64,000 nucleotides of DNA from Gnetum montanum (taxonomy: Eukaryota; Streptophyta; Gnetopsida; Gnetales; Gnetaceae): assembly GCA_015680685.1 (NCBI GenBank), contig MNCI01009312.1, forward strand, positions 240,454 to 304,453, given 5' to 3'. The notes beneath the pieces are model-generated. The model was given only the letters and a program-made list of their open reading frames with translations, was not told the origin of the DNA and made no database searches. Positions 22,320 through 33,849 of this stretch are shown here, in pieces; position 1 is the first letter of the stretch; each line of letters opens with the position of its first letter. The position numbers and the translations under genes are program-made.

Positions 22320-24662
22320 TTTTTGATTTGAAGGGAGATCTGAAGCCCTATTTTATGGAGAAGCATTCAGAGACTCAACCGCTTGTGGTTGTGAGAGCTT
22401 GGTTGGACTGTTGGTTCTGAAGAAAGATCTTCTCTTTGTACAGTTTTCAGAACTAGTAGCGGGTTGAAGGTTTACAGATCTTGTAGCATTACATTGTTAT
22501 GGTTGAGTGGGGAGTTCCCCTTGCATTGATGGAGTGGGTGTTAATGGAGCTATCAGTGTGAGAGTTGCAGATGGATTTGGAGGATGGTATGTTTGTGGGT
22601 TGTCTCTCCCAGGAGAAGGAGTCCTATAATACTCTTGAGCTTGGTAGTGATGTTGTGGTGTCATGTGACCAATAGAGTCCCATGGAGAGATTGGCTGCTG
22701 CATGTAGTAGCCATATGGATCCATTTTCCGGTAAGGGTATTGTTGCCTTGGCGGTGGCATCCCCCATGACTGTGGGTATTACCACTACTGGTGTTGCTCA
22801 ATAGGTTGTGGTGGAGTTCCACTTGGATAATACATTAATGGTTTTTGGAACTGCCTCGAGTTACCTTGGGGATAAGGTAGCCATGGGGGTGCTTGCCGTT
22901 TGTTAAGTCATGGGTTAAGTGCATACATCCCAGACTCTTGTAGATGTGAAATTATTGGGCAACATCCCTTAGGATGGTCATACTGGCATATCTCACATCC
23001 ACCATCATTGTCCATATCAGGATCCACAACCTCTTTGGTGATAGCCAATTTACCCTTACCTTTGTTACGTGCATGGTCCAAATCCCTCTTCTTCTTTATA
23101 TCATAGTCACTACCTCGCTCCTTAGACTCCTCTACGATTTTGAGAACGGTTTTAAATCTACTATCTAAGGAGTCCCACATTTGGTCTACCTTTGCCAACA
23201 CTTCTGTTGTTAATTTTTGGAGTGGCAAGTTTTTCCTATTCACCATCTCTTCAAGTGGTGACTCTTCCTCCTCCTCACAGAATCTCACTCCCCTTTTTCG
23301 GAGGGAAGGATCGCAGTTGTACTCTTCTGCACTTTCTCTCTTACGTAGCTCCCCTTCTTCCTTAGTTAGTTGCTTTAGCAATCTATGAATATGATGAGAC
23401 CTAAGCTTTGATAATCTCCCTTGGGCATACATTCCAAGGGTTCTCCTAGTTTCATGCCTAAGTCCATCTACAAGATGGCATAGTTGATCCTACTGCGAGT
23501 AACCATGGCCTAGGCAACGATGTAGCAATGCATAATATCGGCCTATGGCAGCATCCAAGGGTTCATGACTTCCTTGCTTCCATCCTTGGATTTTCTTTCA
23601 TAGGTTGGACACTTGGGAGTATGTTTGATACTTATCATTAAATAGTTCTAGCATCGTACTCCACCTTCAAATGGATTCCAGTTCTAAGGACCAGTACTAG
23701 CTTTCCGCTTCTTTTACTAGTGTCCTTGGGAACAACTTTAGCTTTTGCCATTCGTTCTTAATTTTCTGCAAGGCACATGCATCATGAAATGGTGGTTTTG
23801 AGGATCAGTGTTGTATCCCCCCTCAAATTTTGGGATATTATTCATGTCTAATCGCTTGTTTCTGCTATCTTTTTGGTGCCTTGTGGGAATTCTTACGGCC
23901 TCTATGATNNNNNNNNNNNNNNNNNNNNNNNNNNNNNNNNNNNNNNNNNNNNNNNNNNNNNNNNNNNNNNNNNNNNNNNNNNNNNNNNNNNNNNNNNNNN
24001 NNNNNNNNNNNNNNNNNNNNNNNNNNNNNNNNNNNNNNNNNNNNNNNNNNNNNNNNNNNNNNNNNNNNNNNNNCCTTATCATGTGTTTGTGTTCCCTCGT
24101 TGAACACTTGGTGTTTATGGGGATCAGAACCAAGGTCGTGAATCATGGAGTGAAGGTTCTAACAAACCACCTCCTCACCGTTGTTAGGAGGAGGAACATT
24201 GTTTTGTGGAGAACCTATTGAAATAGGTTCACCACTCTGAATTTCTCTTAAGACGGGTGGAGCATTATGGGGTCTTTTGCCCTTCAAAAATTTATAGTAT
24301 CTCTCCTGTTGCAAGTCCCTTTGACATTGCACTTCTGTGGGATGGTAGTCCCTTGCGTTGTGCTCACATGCAACGTATTCCACGTATAACTGTGACATGC
24401 CTATTCATGCGAGAGCACGAAGAAGCATGTTGGGGAGTGCTCGATCTGGGGCCAACACTATGTTACCCTCCAAGTCTCTCCAATGTAGTTGTTCATCTTG
24501 ATGGAGAATAAAGGTAAATTCAGGTACATATTCATCATGATGAATATACACCACATGGAATTGTTGAGGAACTAGCAGATCTTGGTTACTTATGTTGTGC
24601 CACCGACTGTCTCTTGTGTGAGTCCTAGGTGGTGAAGTGCTTTTGTGCGAAGAAGAAGACAT
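22320..24662 (-). pseudogene. gag of E5, with an assembly gap
   Basis: The start is MSSSSHKSTSPPRTHT (24662 down), 145 bases after the primer site, and it sets the N-terminus for the family. Next come a segment with ERYYKFLKGKRPH (24159-24398), a 165-base N block (23909-24073), and the block IPKFEGGYNTDPQ (about 23810-23870). A long open helical segment (22908-23432) ends in the zinc knuckle CEICQYDHPKGCC (C-x2-C-x3-H-x3-C complete). A Pro/Tyr/Gln-rich tail follows (22497-22760). Gag would form the particle and bind RNA. This is the best-preserved gag here, broken by a few stops and shifts. Confidence 0.82.
23909..24073. other. Sequence gap (165 N)
   Basis: A run of undetermined bases lies inside E5 gag. 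By comparison with E3 and E4 it covers the Ser-rich low-complexity part of gag, which probably blocked assembly. Confidence 0.95.
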
Positions 24663-24787
24663 TTTTTTCTTATTCGGTGTGCTATTTACCGTTGTGTTAT
24701 TTTTTTTTAATCAACCCTAAGGGTTCATTCTAGCATCCCAACAACATGAATGGTCTCCTATGTTCTACATAGCGCACAAACAACTAA

Positions 24788-24807
24788 GTCCCCGGAAACG
24801 GCACCAA
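24788..24807 (-). promoter_or_regulatory. Primer-binding site of E5 (tRNA-Asp type)
   Basis: The minus strand reads TTGGTGCCGTTTCCGGGGAC directly after the 5' LTR. It is the closest match in the window to the Athila-type site and confirms minus orientation. Confidence 0.85.
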
Positions 24808-25579
24808 TGATGAGTGGCGAGGTACCCCTACACTCAACCATATGAATACGAACGCCTCACGTGTGATCTGGTCGAACTCCAAGGACTAAGTGCTTACGCA
24901 CCCTAATGGAACACTTAAGGTTAATCAATCGCTGTCTTCCCAAACTTACTTGTATTGTCATGGTTGTATGGTTAAGTAAGTTTGGGGTATGTGATTTTTA
25001 TATCTTTTATCTTTTTAATGCCTATGCTAATAGGAAAAGGTGAAGAGAACTAAATGACTAACTTTCATTAACTATTCACTAACTAAGTTCTAATTATCCT
25101 TGCATTAGTATCAATTCCCACTTTCCGCACACACCCTGAACCAGTGCAACGCTACTGGGATTACTGAACGCTACTTGTTACTGGGTTACCAAGCATTACA
25201 CACGTGCTCGAAGCGGTCATACTGAATGCACTTCCCTAGGAGAGTCAAGGGTTGAGAGAGATTAATTATCTAGGAAATAATTTAAACATTTAACAATAAT
25301 TAAATCCTATTTAGCTTAGTCCACATGCTACAAGGTTTATCAGAAAGTTTATCTTTATTGCTATACACAAATGTGTGCTCAGGTACAATTTGCTTGAATA
25401 AAGATCCGTTCACTTTAAGACTCCTACTGCCGGCACATGGAAATTATTCTAACTCTGGAATGGTAAAACTACTATAGTTTAGCTAAGGTCTAAGTCTAGA
25501 TGCCTAAAACAGGGAAAGTTGCCTCTTATTTATAGAAATTGAGGCTGCGATATTACGTATGTGATATCGTGGCTCATCA
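24808..25579 (-). repeat. 5' LTR of E5
   Basis: Plus-strand reading TGATGAGTGGCGAGG to GGCTCATCA, 772 bases, paired with 18868-19662. The TATA-box complement TATTTATAG lies near 25528. GATATCG motifs at 25550-25570 are fewer than in the partner. It is flanked on the right by GGGGG (25580-25584). Confidence 0.9.
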
Positions 25580-25885
25580 GGGGGCAAGACCATGTTTCCC
25601 TCCATCTCACGCCATCACAATTTTTCATCCTTGTGTAGGATGAAGGTGAAGTTTGGTACATACTCATCTAGATGAGTAAATACCACTTTTCACTCTTGTG
25701 GTACTAGTGGTTTGACATCCTCATGCTTGTGAGAAGAAGAAGACATTTTGCAATATGAAATAAAACATCAGTGTGCCTTTTTTTTAATAATCCTATGTAT
25801 AGCAAGAATGATATGGACCTTAAGGTTCATACAATGATATTAATGGTATTCACTAAACCTTGATAGCACACGTTTCAAATAAATC
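25580..25885 (-). pseudogene. gag N-terminus of E4 (severed by E5)
   Basis: On the minus strand this reads the start of the E4 gag and is homologous to E3 6040-6170 and to the E5 gag start (block reading YVPEFTFIL in E5; here a decayed equivalent at about 25640). It resumes the E4 frame lost at 18867, which proves the nested order. Confidence 0.75.
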
Positions 25886-25887
25886 AA

Positions 25888-25907
25888 GTCCCTAGTAATG
25901 GCACCAA
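25888..25907 (-). promoter_or_regulatory. Primer-binding site of E4
   Basis: The minus strand reads TTGGTGCCATTACTAGGGAC next to the LTR stump. This is an Asp-type site with several changes from the E5 copy. Confidence 0.8.
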
Positions 25908-25965
25908 TGATGAGTGATGAAGGTACCCCTACACTTAACCATACAAATCACGAAGCGTTCATGAT
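25908..25965 (-). repeat. Truncated 5' LTR stump of E4
   Basis: Only the first 58 plus-strand bases of the LTR remain (TGATGAGTGATGAAGG to GCGTTCATG), matching 11254-11310. After 25965 the sequence is unrelated, so a deletion or illegitimate join removed about 850 bases of LTR and the rest of E3. Confidence 0.8.
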
Positions 25966-27425
25966 TAGGCTTATCTTTTATGAAATTTTATGATATATTT
26001 TCTAAGATGTTATATACATATAATTATGAATATGTGACTACAATGATTATGCACACTGATATTTCTATATGAGTTTCATAGGTGATTATGACTAGTAGGG
26101 GTAGAGTGTGGTGAGGGGTTACTAAGCTCTAGGTAGGTATGCATGTGATTTATGATGTTTTCAATGTTTATTTATGGTTACAAAATTATGCATGATAAAA
26201 TCATAGGCTTTCTAGACATGTTTCATTATGCTTATGTGATATTATGAATAATCTATAAACATGATATGATTCTTATGGATTTGATCAGTATTTTATTTGG
26301 ATGTCTTGTATGTTCATTATGTGATGTAATCTTATGGGTATTAGTTGAACAAGCAAGAAATATAAAAAAACTTATAAAATTGATTGTGATAATTAAAATA
26401 ACTTATATTTATATATTTCTTATATATATAATGCATATACATGACATTTTCTTCCCTTCTTCTTTGTATCATGTTTCTTCTATGTTTTTGGTGGATTCTT
26501 CTTTCTCTTTATTCTTCATCATTTTCTAATAGATGTTCGTAATTCTTGGGATTTTGGAAAGCTATTATCAAGAATATTGTAATTTGGAAGCCTTGGCTCA
26601 TGTTTTGGTAACTTTGAATGTAGGTTTCTAGGCATTTTGGTGCTTTTCTACAAGATTCCTAGTTTCAGTAGATTAGATTAGCTTTGGTGGGTAGTCATTA
26701 CCATTTCTTTATTTTCTAGCTTTGGATTATTATGCATACTCATGGACATGGTTTGATGGAAAGTCTAGATGATAGTAAGTATGCAATGGAATTGTATACA
26801 CACTTATTTTCTATATTGTCATATTTTACTAATGGTGCATGTGTTGTTTGATTCACATAAAATTTGATTATGAGCATTTGGAATTAGTGTGAGAGACTTT
26901 CAGGGACTATAGAGTTATACTTTCTACTTTTTAGAGATTCTTGGAAATGCCTAGGCATGTTAGACTTGATTAAGAATGTTGTATTTGTTGAGTGGTGAGT
27001 ATTTGAGAATTATTATTATTTTGTTTCTAGTCATTGTGTGTTTGTTATTTTCTTGAAGTTTTAATAGAGCACAAGTCACACCAAGATTACAACCCAATCA
27101 TGTTAAGGACTTGGAAAACTATGAGTAATGATGTTCTTGCAACACTAATATTCATTAAATTTTATGAAAGAGATAGATAATAGTGCCTCTATAGCACAAC
27201 CACAATTAGGTTTTATATAGGGATGCAATTTGTGACTATGTGATGCCTAGTTTTCATCATGTTTTGTTTATGTTTCTAGGCTATAGTAGGGTTGCGTTAT
27301 GGTCACAACATGTATCATAGATAATGAAAGTTATGGGTTAGACATGCTAGGATTATGATGACCCTTAGATGTGAACTTTGCATCATTTGAAGTACATAGA
27401 GCAAGTCATAGTGCTAATGCAGTGA
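25966..27425. other. AT-rich non-coding DNA, possibly the left part of the E6 5' LTR
   Basis: No gene, tandem repeat or recognisable retroelement domain was found. Because E7 inserted at 27426 and its right flank (44091-45733) leads straight into the E6 primer site, the two flanks may together form one LTR of about 3 kb, a length known for Tekay-type chromoviruses. The short 87-codon frame at 26266-26529 is hydrophobic and AT-driven and is not considered real. Confidence 0.4.
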
Positions 27426-28235
27426 TGTAGGAACACCTCTTCCAAGCTCTTATTATCATCCCTTAGTAGAAGAATGAAGGTTTTGAAAACTTGGTAGATA
27501 TCTTGAATACTCAGTAGACATCTTTTCTAAAAGTTGGGCACTTGCAGAAGACATCATCAAGTTATAGTAGACATCTTACCTAAGAGCTGGGCTTTGATAG
27601 TAGATGTTCCATCAATAGAGTTGACATCTTCGTGTTAGAAGAAGATGTTTTGTTAGTGGAGTAGACGTATCCCTTGGAGAATAGACATATTTCTAGCAAT
27701 GTAGACATCTCCCTAACATTCATAGTTAATAATAGAGATGTCTTCTCAAGCTTATAGACATCCTTTTCAAGTAGGAAACTTTGTAAGGTGGCATGTTCAC
27801 GATGGAAAACAACAATTAATTTCTAAGCTAAGTGTGTAGAAGTTTTTCCTAAAGTGTTATCTTGGATTTATAATAAAGATTGATATTTTAAATATTGTAA
27901 TTAAGAGAGTTGGATGAGAGATTATGTGATCACTCATGTGTGTGATAATATCATTATGTCTTTGTACATGTGGATCTAGCTCCTCTATGTATGTATGGGA
28001 AGAGATGCAGGTTCAATTAACATTAAGGTTGATCGTATGTGATTGTAGAGCCTCCTACTATGCACTATCATTGAGTTTATATATTGTTGTATGATGATTT
28101 ATGGAATTTTGGTTCTATTATATTTTTTAATCTTCCTTTGGAGTTAACTAAAGTAGTTAGTTTTCTTGTTTTCTAGTATTTTATTTATCTTGCATATGAT
28201 CTGGATTTGGTGCATTTTAAAGAGTTAATCAAATT
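27426..28235 (+). repeat. 5' LTR of E7 (chromovirus)
   Basis: It starts TGTAGGAACACCTCTTCC and is paired with 43297-44090 (TGTAGGAGCATATCTTCC). The 3' edge is uncertain by about 10 bases (near TTAATCAAATTAGAGTG). The U3 part (27490-27770) contains about ten copies of TAGACATCT or its complement AGATGTCT. ATAATAAAGATTGAT near 27872 is the likely poly(A) region. Possible target duplication: AGTGA on the left, AGTGG on the right. Confidence 0.75.
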
Positions 28236-28320
28236 AGAGTGAACTAGCTCTAGGATTGATACTAGGGCCTAGGAATTCTAGGATTTTGAAATTTGATTGT
28301 GAATTTCTATAAATTTTTTA

Positions 28321-29205
28321 GATGGCTTCTAAAAATAAAAATGTGCAAGTTCAAAATAGAGAGGTGAAGAGCATGAAATCTACTTTTTAATTGATGGTCA
28401 ATTGATTGGATGAAATTAGTGCTAAGGTGGATAGAAATGTAAGTTCCAAAGATATTCAATTTTATGGTGATGATGATCATTCTTCTTTAAATGAGGATGA
28501 AGAATCTTCTTATCTTGATAAAGGGAGAAAAGATGAGAAGGAAGAGCATTCTAGCTATGGGAGTGTGAGAACCTATCAATCCAAGGTTCCAAGGGAAAGG
28601 AATCCAAGTTCTCGTGTTAAAACTCCAAGTTATATATATAGGAAATCTACTTCTTCTCATGGAAAATTAGACAATGAAGATGAATCAATAATTGCTATAG
28701 TTTTTCAAAATGCAACAAGACTTTTATATGTGTAATCCAAGACTCTCAATAATGTAGATGGTACTAATGCATTTGCAAGTTGACTAAAGGTACTTAATAA
28801 GCATTTTAAGCATGAGATGGTATCAAATCATTTGATAGTTCTAATTACTTAATCTAAATTAGAAGGTATGGCTTAACATAGTGGAAAAAAGAATCTCAAA
28901 TTTCTCAAAGGAAAACTAGGTAATCTATTAGGGATTGGTCCTTGATGTAGTACTAGTTCAAAAAACTAAACAATTTGGGTAGAGGTAAGAGACTATCATG
29001 AAGCTCAAATTCCTTAGATAGGAAGACAAGGATGTTAAGGAGTTCTATGTTGAATTTTGTGAATTGTTAAATCAAGATAAGATTAATTGAAAAGATCACG
29101 AGTAGCCTTTAATATTTCTTGAAGGTCTCAACATGGCCCATTTGTACGAATTGATATTTTATAAGCCTCAAACCCTATATAAGGATTATGATTTGACACT
29201 CAAGA
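28321..29205 (+). pseudogene. gag of E7, N-terminal part
   Basis: The block starts ATGGCTTCTAAAAAT (MASKNKNVQV). After an early stop the open stretch 28406-28735 is acidic and basic (DEISAKVDRN, then a run with EDEESSYLDKG). The remaining part holds a decayed capsid-like segment (28900-29180). It stops at the E8 insertion, with target copy CAAGA at 29201-29205. The frame picks up again at 39497 with CAAGG and a Lys-rich region. Confidence 0.7.
29201..29205. other. Target-site duplication of E8, left copy (CAAGA)
   Basis: CAAGA precedes the E8 LTR at 29206, and CAAGG (39497-39501) follows the other LTR. Four of five bases match, consistent with an aged 5-bp duplication inside E7 gag. Confidence 0.65.
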
Positions 29206-31107
29206 TGTATTGACCTAAATTGTCGGTGTAAGGTTGAAAGGGAAAACAAACACCAAAAGATCATCGAGCAAACACAGTTGACCCTGCCTTCGCTTGAGGG
29301 TAAGCTAGAAAAGGGAACAAAGGCAGAGTGCCTTGGATGGTCTGCACGCAAATCAACCAAGAACTTCTCCAAACGTAAGCTATGGCTTGCGTTGGGGTTA
29401 TCGTCACTGATGCTCGAAATGTAAATAGATCACACCAAATGCAAATAGAACGTATTCAAAATTTGTATTGCAGACAAAACATAAACTGAATGTAAAACAA
29501 AGTAAATAGTATAGTGGAAGGAAAAATGAACTGTATTATATTGCTTAGAAAGGGTGTGCATAGGTTAAAGAATAACTGCATGTGTGGATGGCAAGTCAAG
29601 CGTGAAGCCCCGGGGTGATGTGTTTCAGAAGTGCTTGGATGCCAGGAGTTAAGCATGCCTGAGCACCCAAGGATTGCTGGTCTGAGTTTCCTAAGCCGTC
29701 AAATTTTAGAATTTCCAACCCTGTTTATGTGAATTGACAGGGTATTTATAGGGTTTGGCTAGGTTCGGGCATAGAATTCATGGATGGAATCAACGGTTGA
29801 GAGATGAGAGGAAAACGGATCATCCGACATGTGTTCAATGGACAGCTGTATGTGAGTTGGACATGCATGGGCAAGCTACATTTTTGACCAGATGCACTAT
29901 ATCTTACAACGTGTGTTAGCTTACTCAAGCTAGCTTACACTCATGGAAGTGGATACAATTTTGGAGCGTAAGAGCTTGACGAGGTCACAAATGATGAAAA
30001 TTTATAATGAAAATCAAGAGGGATTGACTCCGGCTCGCTTGAAACTTCTCAGTCCCTAAATCGACTGTTGTAGGATGTCGATTTGGGTGGTTTTGTGGCT
30101 ATTTGAGGAATCTCTATTTCACCAGGGCTCCTAGCATGAGTTGATTTGGTCTTGGTGTGTCCTCAGCGTGTGTTTGGTGTGCTTTTATCTAGGCGTGATC
30201 AATACTCATGTTGCACTCACGCTGCAAGCATGACCTCAGCGTGACCTCAACATGAGTGAGGTAAGAATGACATATTTCACACCAATTTTAACCTTTTGAA
30301 GCCTATTTATTGAGTACAGAAATTGCTTAACTATGATTGACCTTGAGAGTGACCTGCAAGTCAAGATTTGAGCCTGAATGTGCCCTGTTTTGAATCACTT
30401 ATGGTAGCTTAAGCTAGATTCATGCTGCCAACATGAGTGCAGTGTGACCACAGTGTGAGCTACAAAAACTTGTAATTTTGGGCCCAAAATTTGGAATTCT
30501 GGAGGCTAGGACCCATAGTTGTCAATAGTGAACCCTGAGGATGACTTGCATTCTTGAAATCAAGTCATTTTGACTCAGTTTTGAGGCTCTAAAAGTTGCT
30601 CATGATGTACTCATGCTGCCCGCGTGACCTCAGTGTGAGTGATAGCGTGAGCTGCAAACACTTGTAATTTTGGGCCCAAAATCTAGAATTCTAGAGTCTG
30701 GGACCCATAGTTGTCACTAGTGAACCCTAAGGATGACTTGAAACCTTGAAATCAAGTCATTTTGACTTTTGAGGCTGTGAAAGTTGCTCACGCTGTACTC
30801 ACACTGCCAACGTGACCTCAGTGTGAGTGACAGCGTGAGTGTAAAAATGTGAACAATTTGTCTCGAAATTTGAATCCGCAAATGCTAAAACTTGGAGTGG
30901 ACATTAGTGGCCCTTGAGGATGGCTTACACCCTTAGATTTGGACCATTTTTGACTTGATCTCAAAGCTGTTGGATTTGCTCACACTGAGGGCAAGCCAGC
31001 TTCACAGCATTAGTTCCATGTCTTAGTCAAATTTCACCTCCTGAATGTTCGAAAGGGCTTGAGTCATTCTTGTTTTAAAGTGTTAGGCTGAAATTAGTGG
31101 TGTTTCA
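29206..31107 (-). repeat. 3' LTR of E8 (Tat-like, about 1.9 kb)
   Basis: Plus-strand reading TGTATTGACC to GGTGTTTCA; it aligns with 36777-39496 once solo LTR E9 is removed. The orientation is minus, from the internal genes. It contains two clear tandem units of about 192 bp (each with ACTTGTAATTTTGGG, at 30469 and 30661) plus a diverged third unit, and many CAGCGTGAG and GCTCACGCTG motifs. The long LTR suits the Tat/Ogre lineage. Confidence 0.85.
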
Positions 31108-31128
31108 TTGGCCCCTCTTTGTTGATGT
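31108..31128 (-). promoter_or_regulatory. 3' polypurine tract of E8
   Basis: The minus strand reads CAACAAAGAGGGGCCAA directly before the LTR start TGAAACACC. It fixes the element as minus-oriented. Confidence 0.7.
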
Positions 31129-33160
31129 CTGGATGAATCCACCTGAGAGGCATCGACAAAGACGTGCAAAACACCATGAACAACCAAGCACCAAGCATTA
31201 ACCATTGGCCCTTGGCTGGACGTCATTGCACCGTGTTCAAAAGTACATGGGATTGGGGAAGTGCAGTTCAAGATCCAAGGGGATTGGTTGTAACTAGGGG
31301 AAATTAGGAGTTAATCAAGGGTTATAGTTGTTGCAAGAATCATGGGAGAGGAATGCTCTCACTTGAATGAGCAATATTTTTGATCTTTGTCGGTAGCCAG
31401 TATTCAGTAGACTCAAAACCAAGACATAGGAAGTGCATTCTTTGGAGAAATGGGATGCTTGTAGAGTGTTTATAGGGCCCATTGTAAATAGCCAAAGCCA
31501 CATGATGATGTGCAACATGATCATTTGAGACATGAGAGTAACTATTTTTTCAAGACAATCACCTCCCCGCCTAGGGCTTGTATGAGAATAGCCAATAGTC
31601 TATGGTCTATGATGTTGATGGGGTCATGAAGACCTTTTTTGTGCATTCTGCTCGTTAACCCTTTTGTTCTTTTTTATTTTTGTTTTTCTTTTGTTTTTGT
31701 TTTTGGTGTTTTGTTTTTCTTTTGGAAGAGCTTGCTTTCGGTGCCATACTCGTGCTCATGCGCTTGCATTTTGTATCATGTACCGTGTACTGTGTTTTGC
31801 ATTGCAACTGCTTAGAGAATCACAGTGTGCAACAATGTATTAAGAGTTTTGGGATGAGTAGAATGTATCAAGGGGGTGTAATTGAGGATAATGGGAACAT
31901 GATGGGGAATATGGAATGTATGAGGAATGTACTTATGAATGGATTGATTAACCTAGTTGTGAGTGTTAGGAAGAATGTGATACCTTGTTGTCATGCTAAA
32001 GTGCATTTGTGCGCGAATGCCTTAGGCGTGTCATCCTGTAAACAGAACTCTAAGAAGACAAGAAAACCACAAATGAATTGGTTAACTAGTTACTTTGAAC
32101 TTGAAAATAACTGAGAAGATGGAGCCACCATGTGCGATTTCAAAGTAGATAGAATAGCATTCAGCTTCATTTAGGTCCATGAGACAAATTATGCAGCAAG
32201 TTTGTGTGGAGCAGATATAGCCAACTACAGTAGCAAATCTTTTCAAGTATTGCCTGGTCATTGATGATGTTGCTAGTTTATAGTCTTAGCAGACTATTGC
32301 GAGTTAGTTTCACATCATAACCCTTTGGACGGTGCTAGTTTAGCATTGTAGCAGACGGTGCGTTGCTAGTTTATAGTCATAGCTGACTGTGAAGAGGCAA
32401 ACCATTTTATAGTCTTAGTGGAATCTAGATGCTAGTTTCACGCCATGGAGGATAGATGTGGAAGTTTAGTGTCATACCAAATAGAGCTCTGTGGTGTCGC
32501 TTTATTGTCATGACTCCAAGATATTCTGTGGTGCCAGTTTCAATTCATAGCTCCAAGACTAGTTGTTTTGCCAATTTAAGGTCATGACCCAAGGACGAGC
32601 TATTGTGCTAGTTTAACGTCATGACCTAAGGACGAGCTGTGCTAGTTTATAGTCGTAGCGGACTGGTGCTTACCTTTCTTGTGTAAGGTGTGATGCTACA
32701 TGCATGGTCATGCTGTGTGCCTGCAAGATCCTGCAAACAAAATCAACTAGAAAGAAAAAAACATCAAGCAACACCTATCGTAAATAGAGTTAAAATGTAT
32801 GAATGAAAGAAAAGCAACGCAAAAAGTGGTAGTTTTAGGCCGTTCTGGGCTGTAAGCTAGTTTAAGATCTTTTTGGGCTATGTTTTTTTGTAGTTTTATG
32901 TTTTTTTAAACAATGTGTAAACTAAGTTGATGAATGTGTAAATAAAGCAAAATGTGTGATCTAAGTGAGAGGCTAAAATGTGAATGCATAGGCTAGTGCA
33001 ATGTAAACAAAAGTCAAAAATGCATGGCAAGTGGAGGCAAAGGGTAGGCAGACATCCACATTTTTGGCCAAGGGAAAGTATTGGTCATGTAATTGCTTCC
33101 TAACCAGGCATGGATTAGGGAGCATGCAAGGTTTAGGATCCTCTAGGGGGTTGTTGGCTT
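31129..33160 (-). other. Non-coding 3' part of E8 with a degenerate tandem repeat
   Basis: Where polymerase genes would be expected, no motif is found. Between about 32225 and 32690 a unit of roughly 20-60 bases recurs: GCTAGTTTATAGTC followed by a TAGC or GACC word, seen near 32269, 32327, 32354, 32431, 32538, 32570, 32609 and 32641. T-rich DNA lies at 31660-31735. The 144-codon plus-strand frame starting at 31680 begins with a Phe run read from this T-rich stretch and is not regarded as a gene. Confidence 0.6.
32225..32690 (+). repeat. Degenerate minisatellite (GCTAGTTT-led units)
   Basis: At least seven copies of a unit led by GCTAGTTTATAGTCNTAGC or the variant GCCAGTTTNANNTCATGACC occur at irregular spacing (20-60 bases). 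The orientation is uniform. It lies in the polymerase-free part of E8. Confidence 0.6.
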
Positions 33161-33167
33161 CAACCAC

Positions 33168-33700
33168 TCATTCGAGTATGTTAGCTTTAGGCATTGTGTT
33201 GGTTATCGTAGGTGTACCACCAAGAAACTCTTCTTCCAAAACTTGCGCCATATCTATGTCATGGATAGTCAAAGAGGAAGTGTTATCACCATGGATGATA
33301 ACTTGACCACCTTTGTATGGAAGGTGGATTTCTTGGTGGATGGGAGAGGAGATAACCCTGAGTTGGGCTATCCAAGGCTTGCCTAAAATCATGTTGAAAC
33401 CTGGCATCTCCTCTATGATAGTGAAATCTGCATTGGTGGGGAATTTCTCTCCTACCACAAAGGCTAAGTTGATTGTACCCCTAACTGTGACACGTGATCC
33501 ATTGAAGGATTTTAGACATGTGGTTTTGGTTGGCCTGATTTCATTTGTCAGGCCTAGCTTGTCGATGATGGAGTACAAGACTACGTTTGTTGCTACACCA
33601 TCATCAACATGTACTCTGCGGATGGTACACTATCCAACACGAATGCTAATGAATAGTGGAGCTGTAGTGACCTCCCCTTATTTGGGGTTGACTTTGACTG
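33168..33700 (-). pseudogene. Aspartic protease of E8
   Basis: The minus-strand frame at 33168-33578 opens with MYSIIDKLGL and carries FNGSRVTVRGTINLAF, FTIIEEMPGFNMILGKPWI and a trailing IPTITNTMP-like end. The ILGKPWI block is the C-terminal flap-side signature of plant gypsy proteases. The upstream active-site half (about 33600-33700, VDDGVATN-like on the minus strand) is out of frame. It is separated from gag by stops. Confidence 0.7.
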
Positions 33701-33849
33701 CATCATTGCAAAAGGCTAAGGTTGTTGAACCTGATTCTTGTGGTGTAGTGGGAAACATTGTTGCACAGATGGATGTATCATTTGCAGGGATGTCCTCCGT
33801 AATAGGAATGGAGGCCAAGAACTAGGCCAATGCTTGGTAGTGAGCAGAT

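Larger units (their letters stand above)
18868..25579 (-). mobile_element. E5: complete but non-autonomous Athila-like element (gag-protease only)
   Basis: Both LTRs (18868-19662 and 24808-25579), a primer-binding site, a polypurine tract and perfect GGGGG duplications are present, so this is a full insertion of about 6.7 kb. Internally it carries gag and protease, then jumps near 21550-21600 from the protease linker straight to the integrase tail (VDVQQTKPYHE, compare E4 VNIQQVKPFLE). Reverse transcriptase, RNase H and most of integrase are missing. It must have moved using enzymes of relatives such as E3. The LTRs differ by many transitions, so it is not recent. Confidence 0.88.
11254..25965 (-). 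mobile_element. E4: Athila-like element, internally rearranged, hosting E5
   Basis: In minus orientation: 5' LTR stump (25908-25965), Asp-type primer site (25888-25907), gag start (25580-25885), then E5 inserted (18868-25579), then gag continued (16800-18867), protease (15900-16790), reverse transcriptase (14707-15560), integrase core and tail (13540-14640), non-coding 3' region (12164-13540) and 3' LTR. RNase H and the integrase zinc domain are deleted, with a small inverted fragment at the junction (14645-14706). The right end is truncated at 25965, which also removed the right part of the E3 host. Confidence 0.85.

Noticed and set aside
26266-26529. 87-codon hydrophobic frame as a membrane protein gene
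   Set aside because: It lies in very AT-rich DNA with no coding context, and Ile/Phe/Leu content is expected from base composition.
31680-32114. 144-codon plus-strand open frame
   Set aside because: It begins in a T-rich stretch that gives a Phe run, lies antisense within the polymerase-free part of E8, shows no domain, and is not supported by any neighbour.
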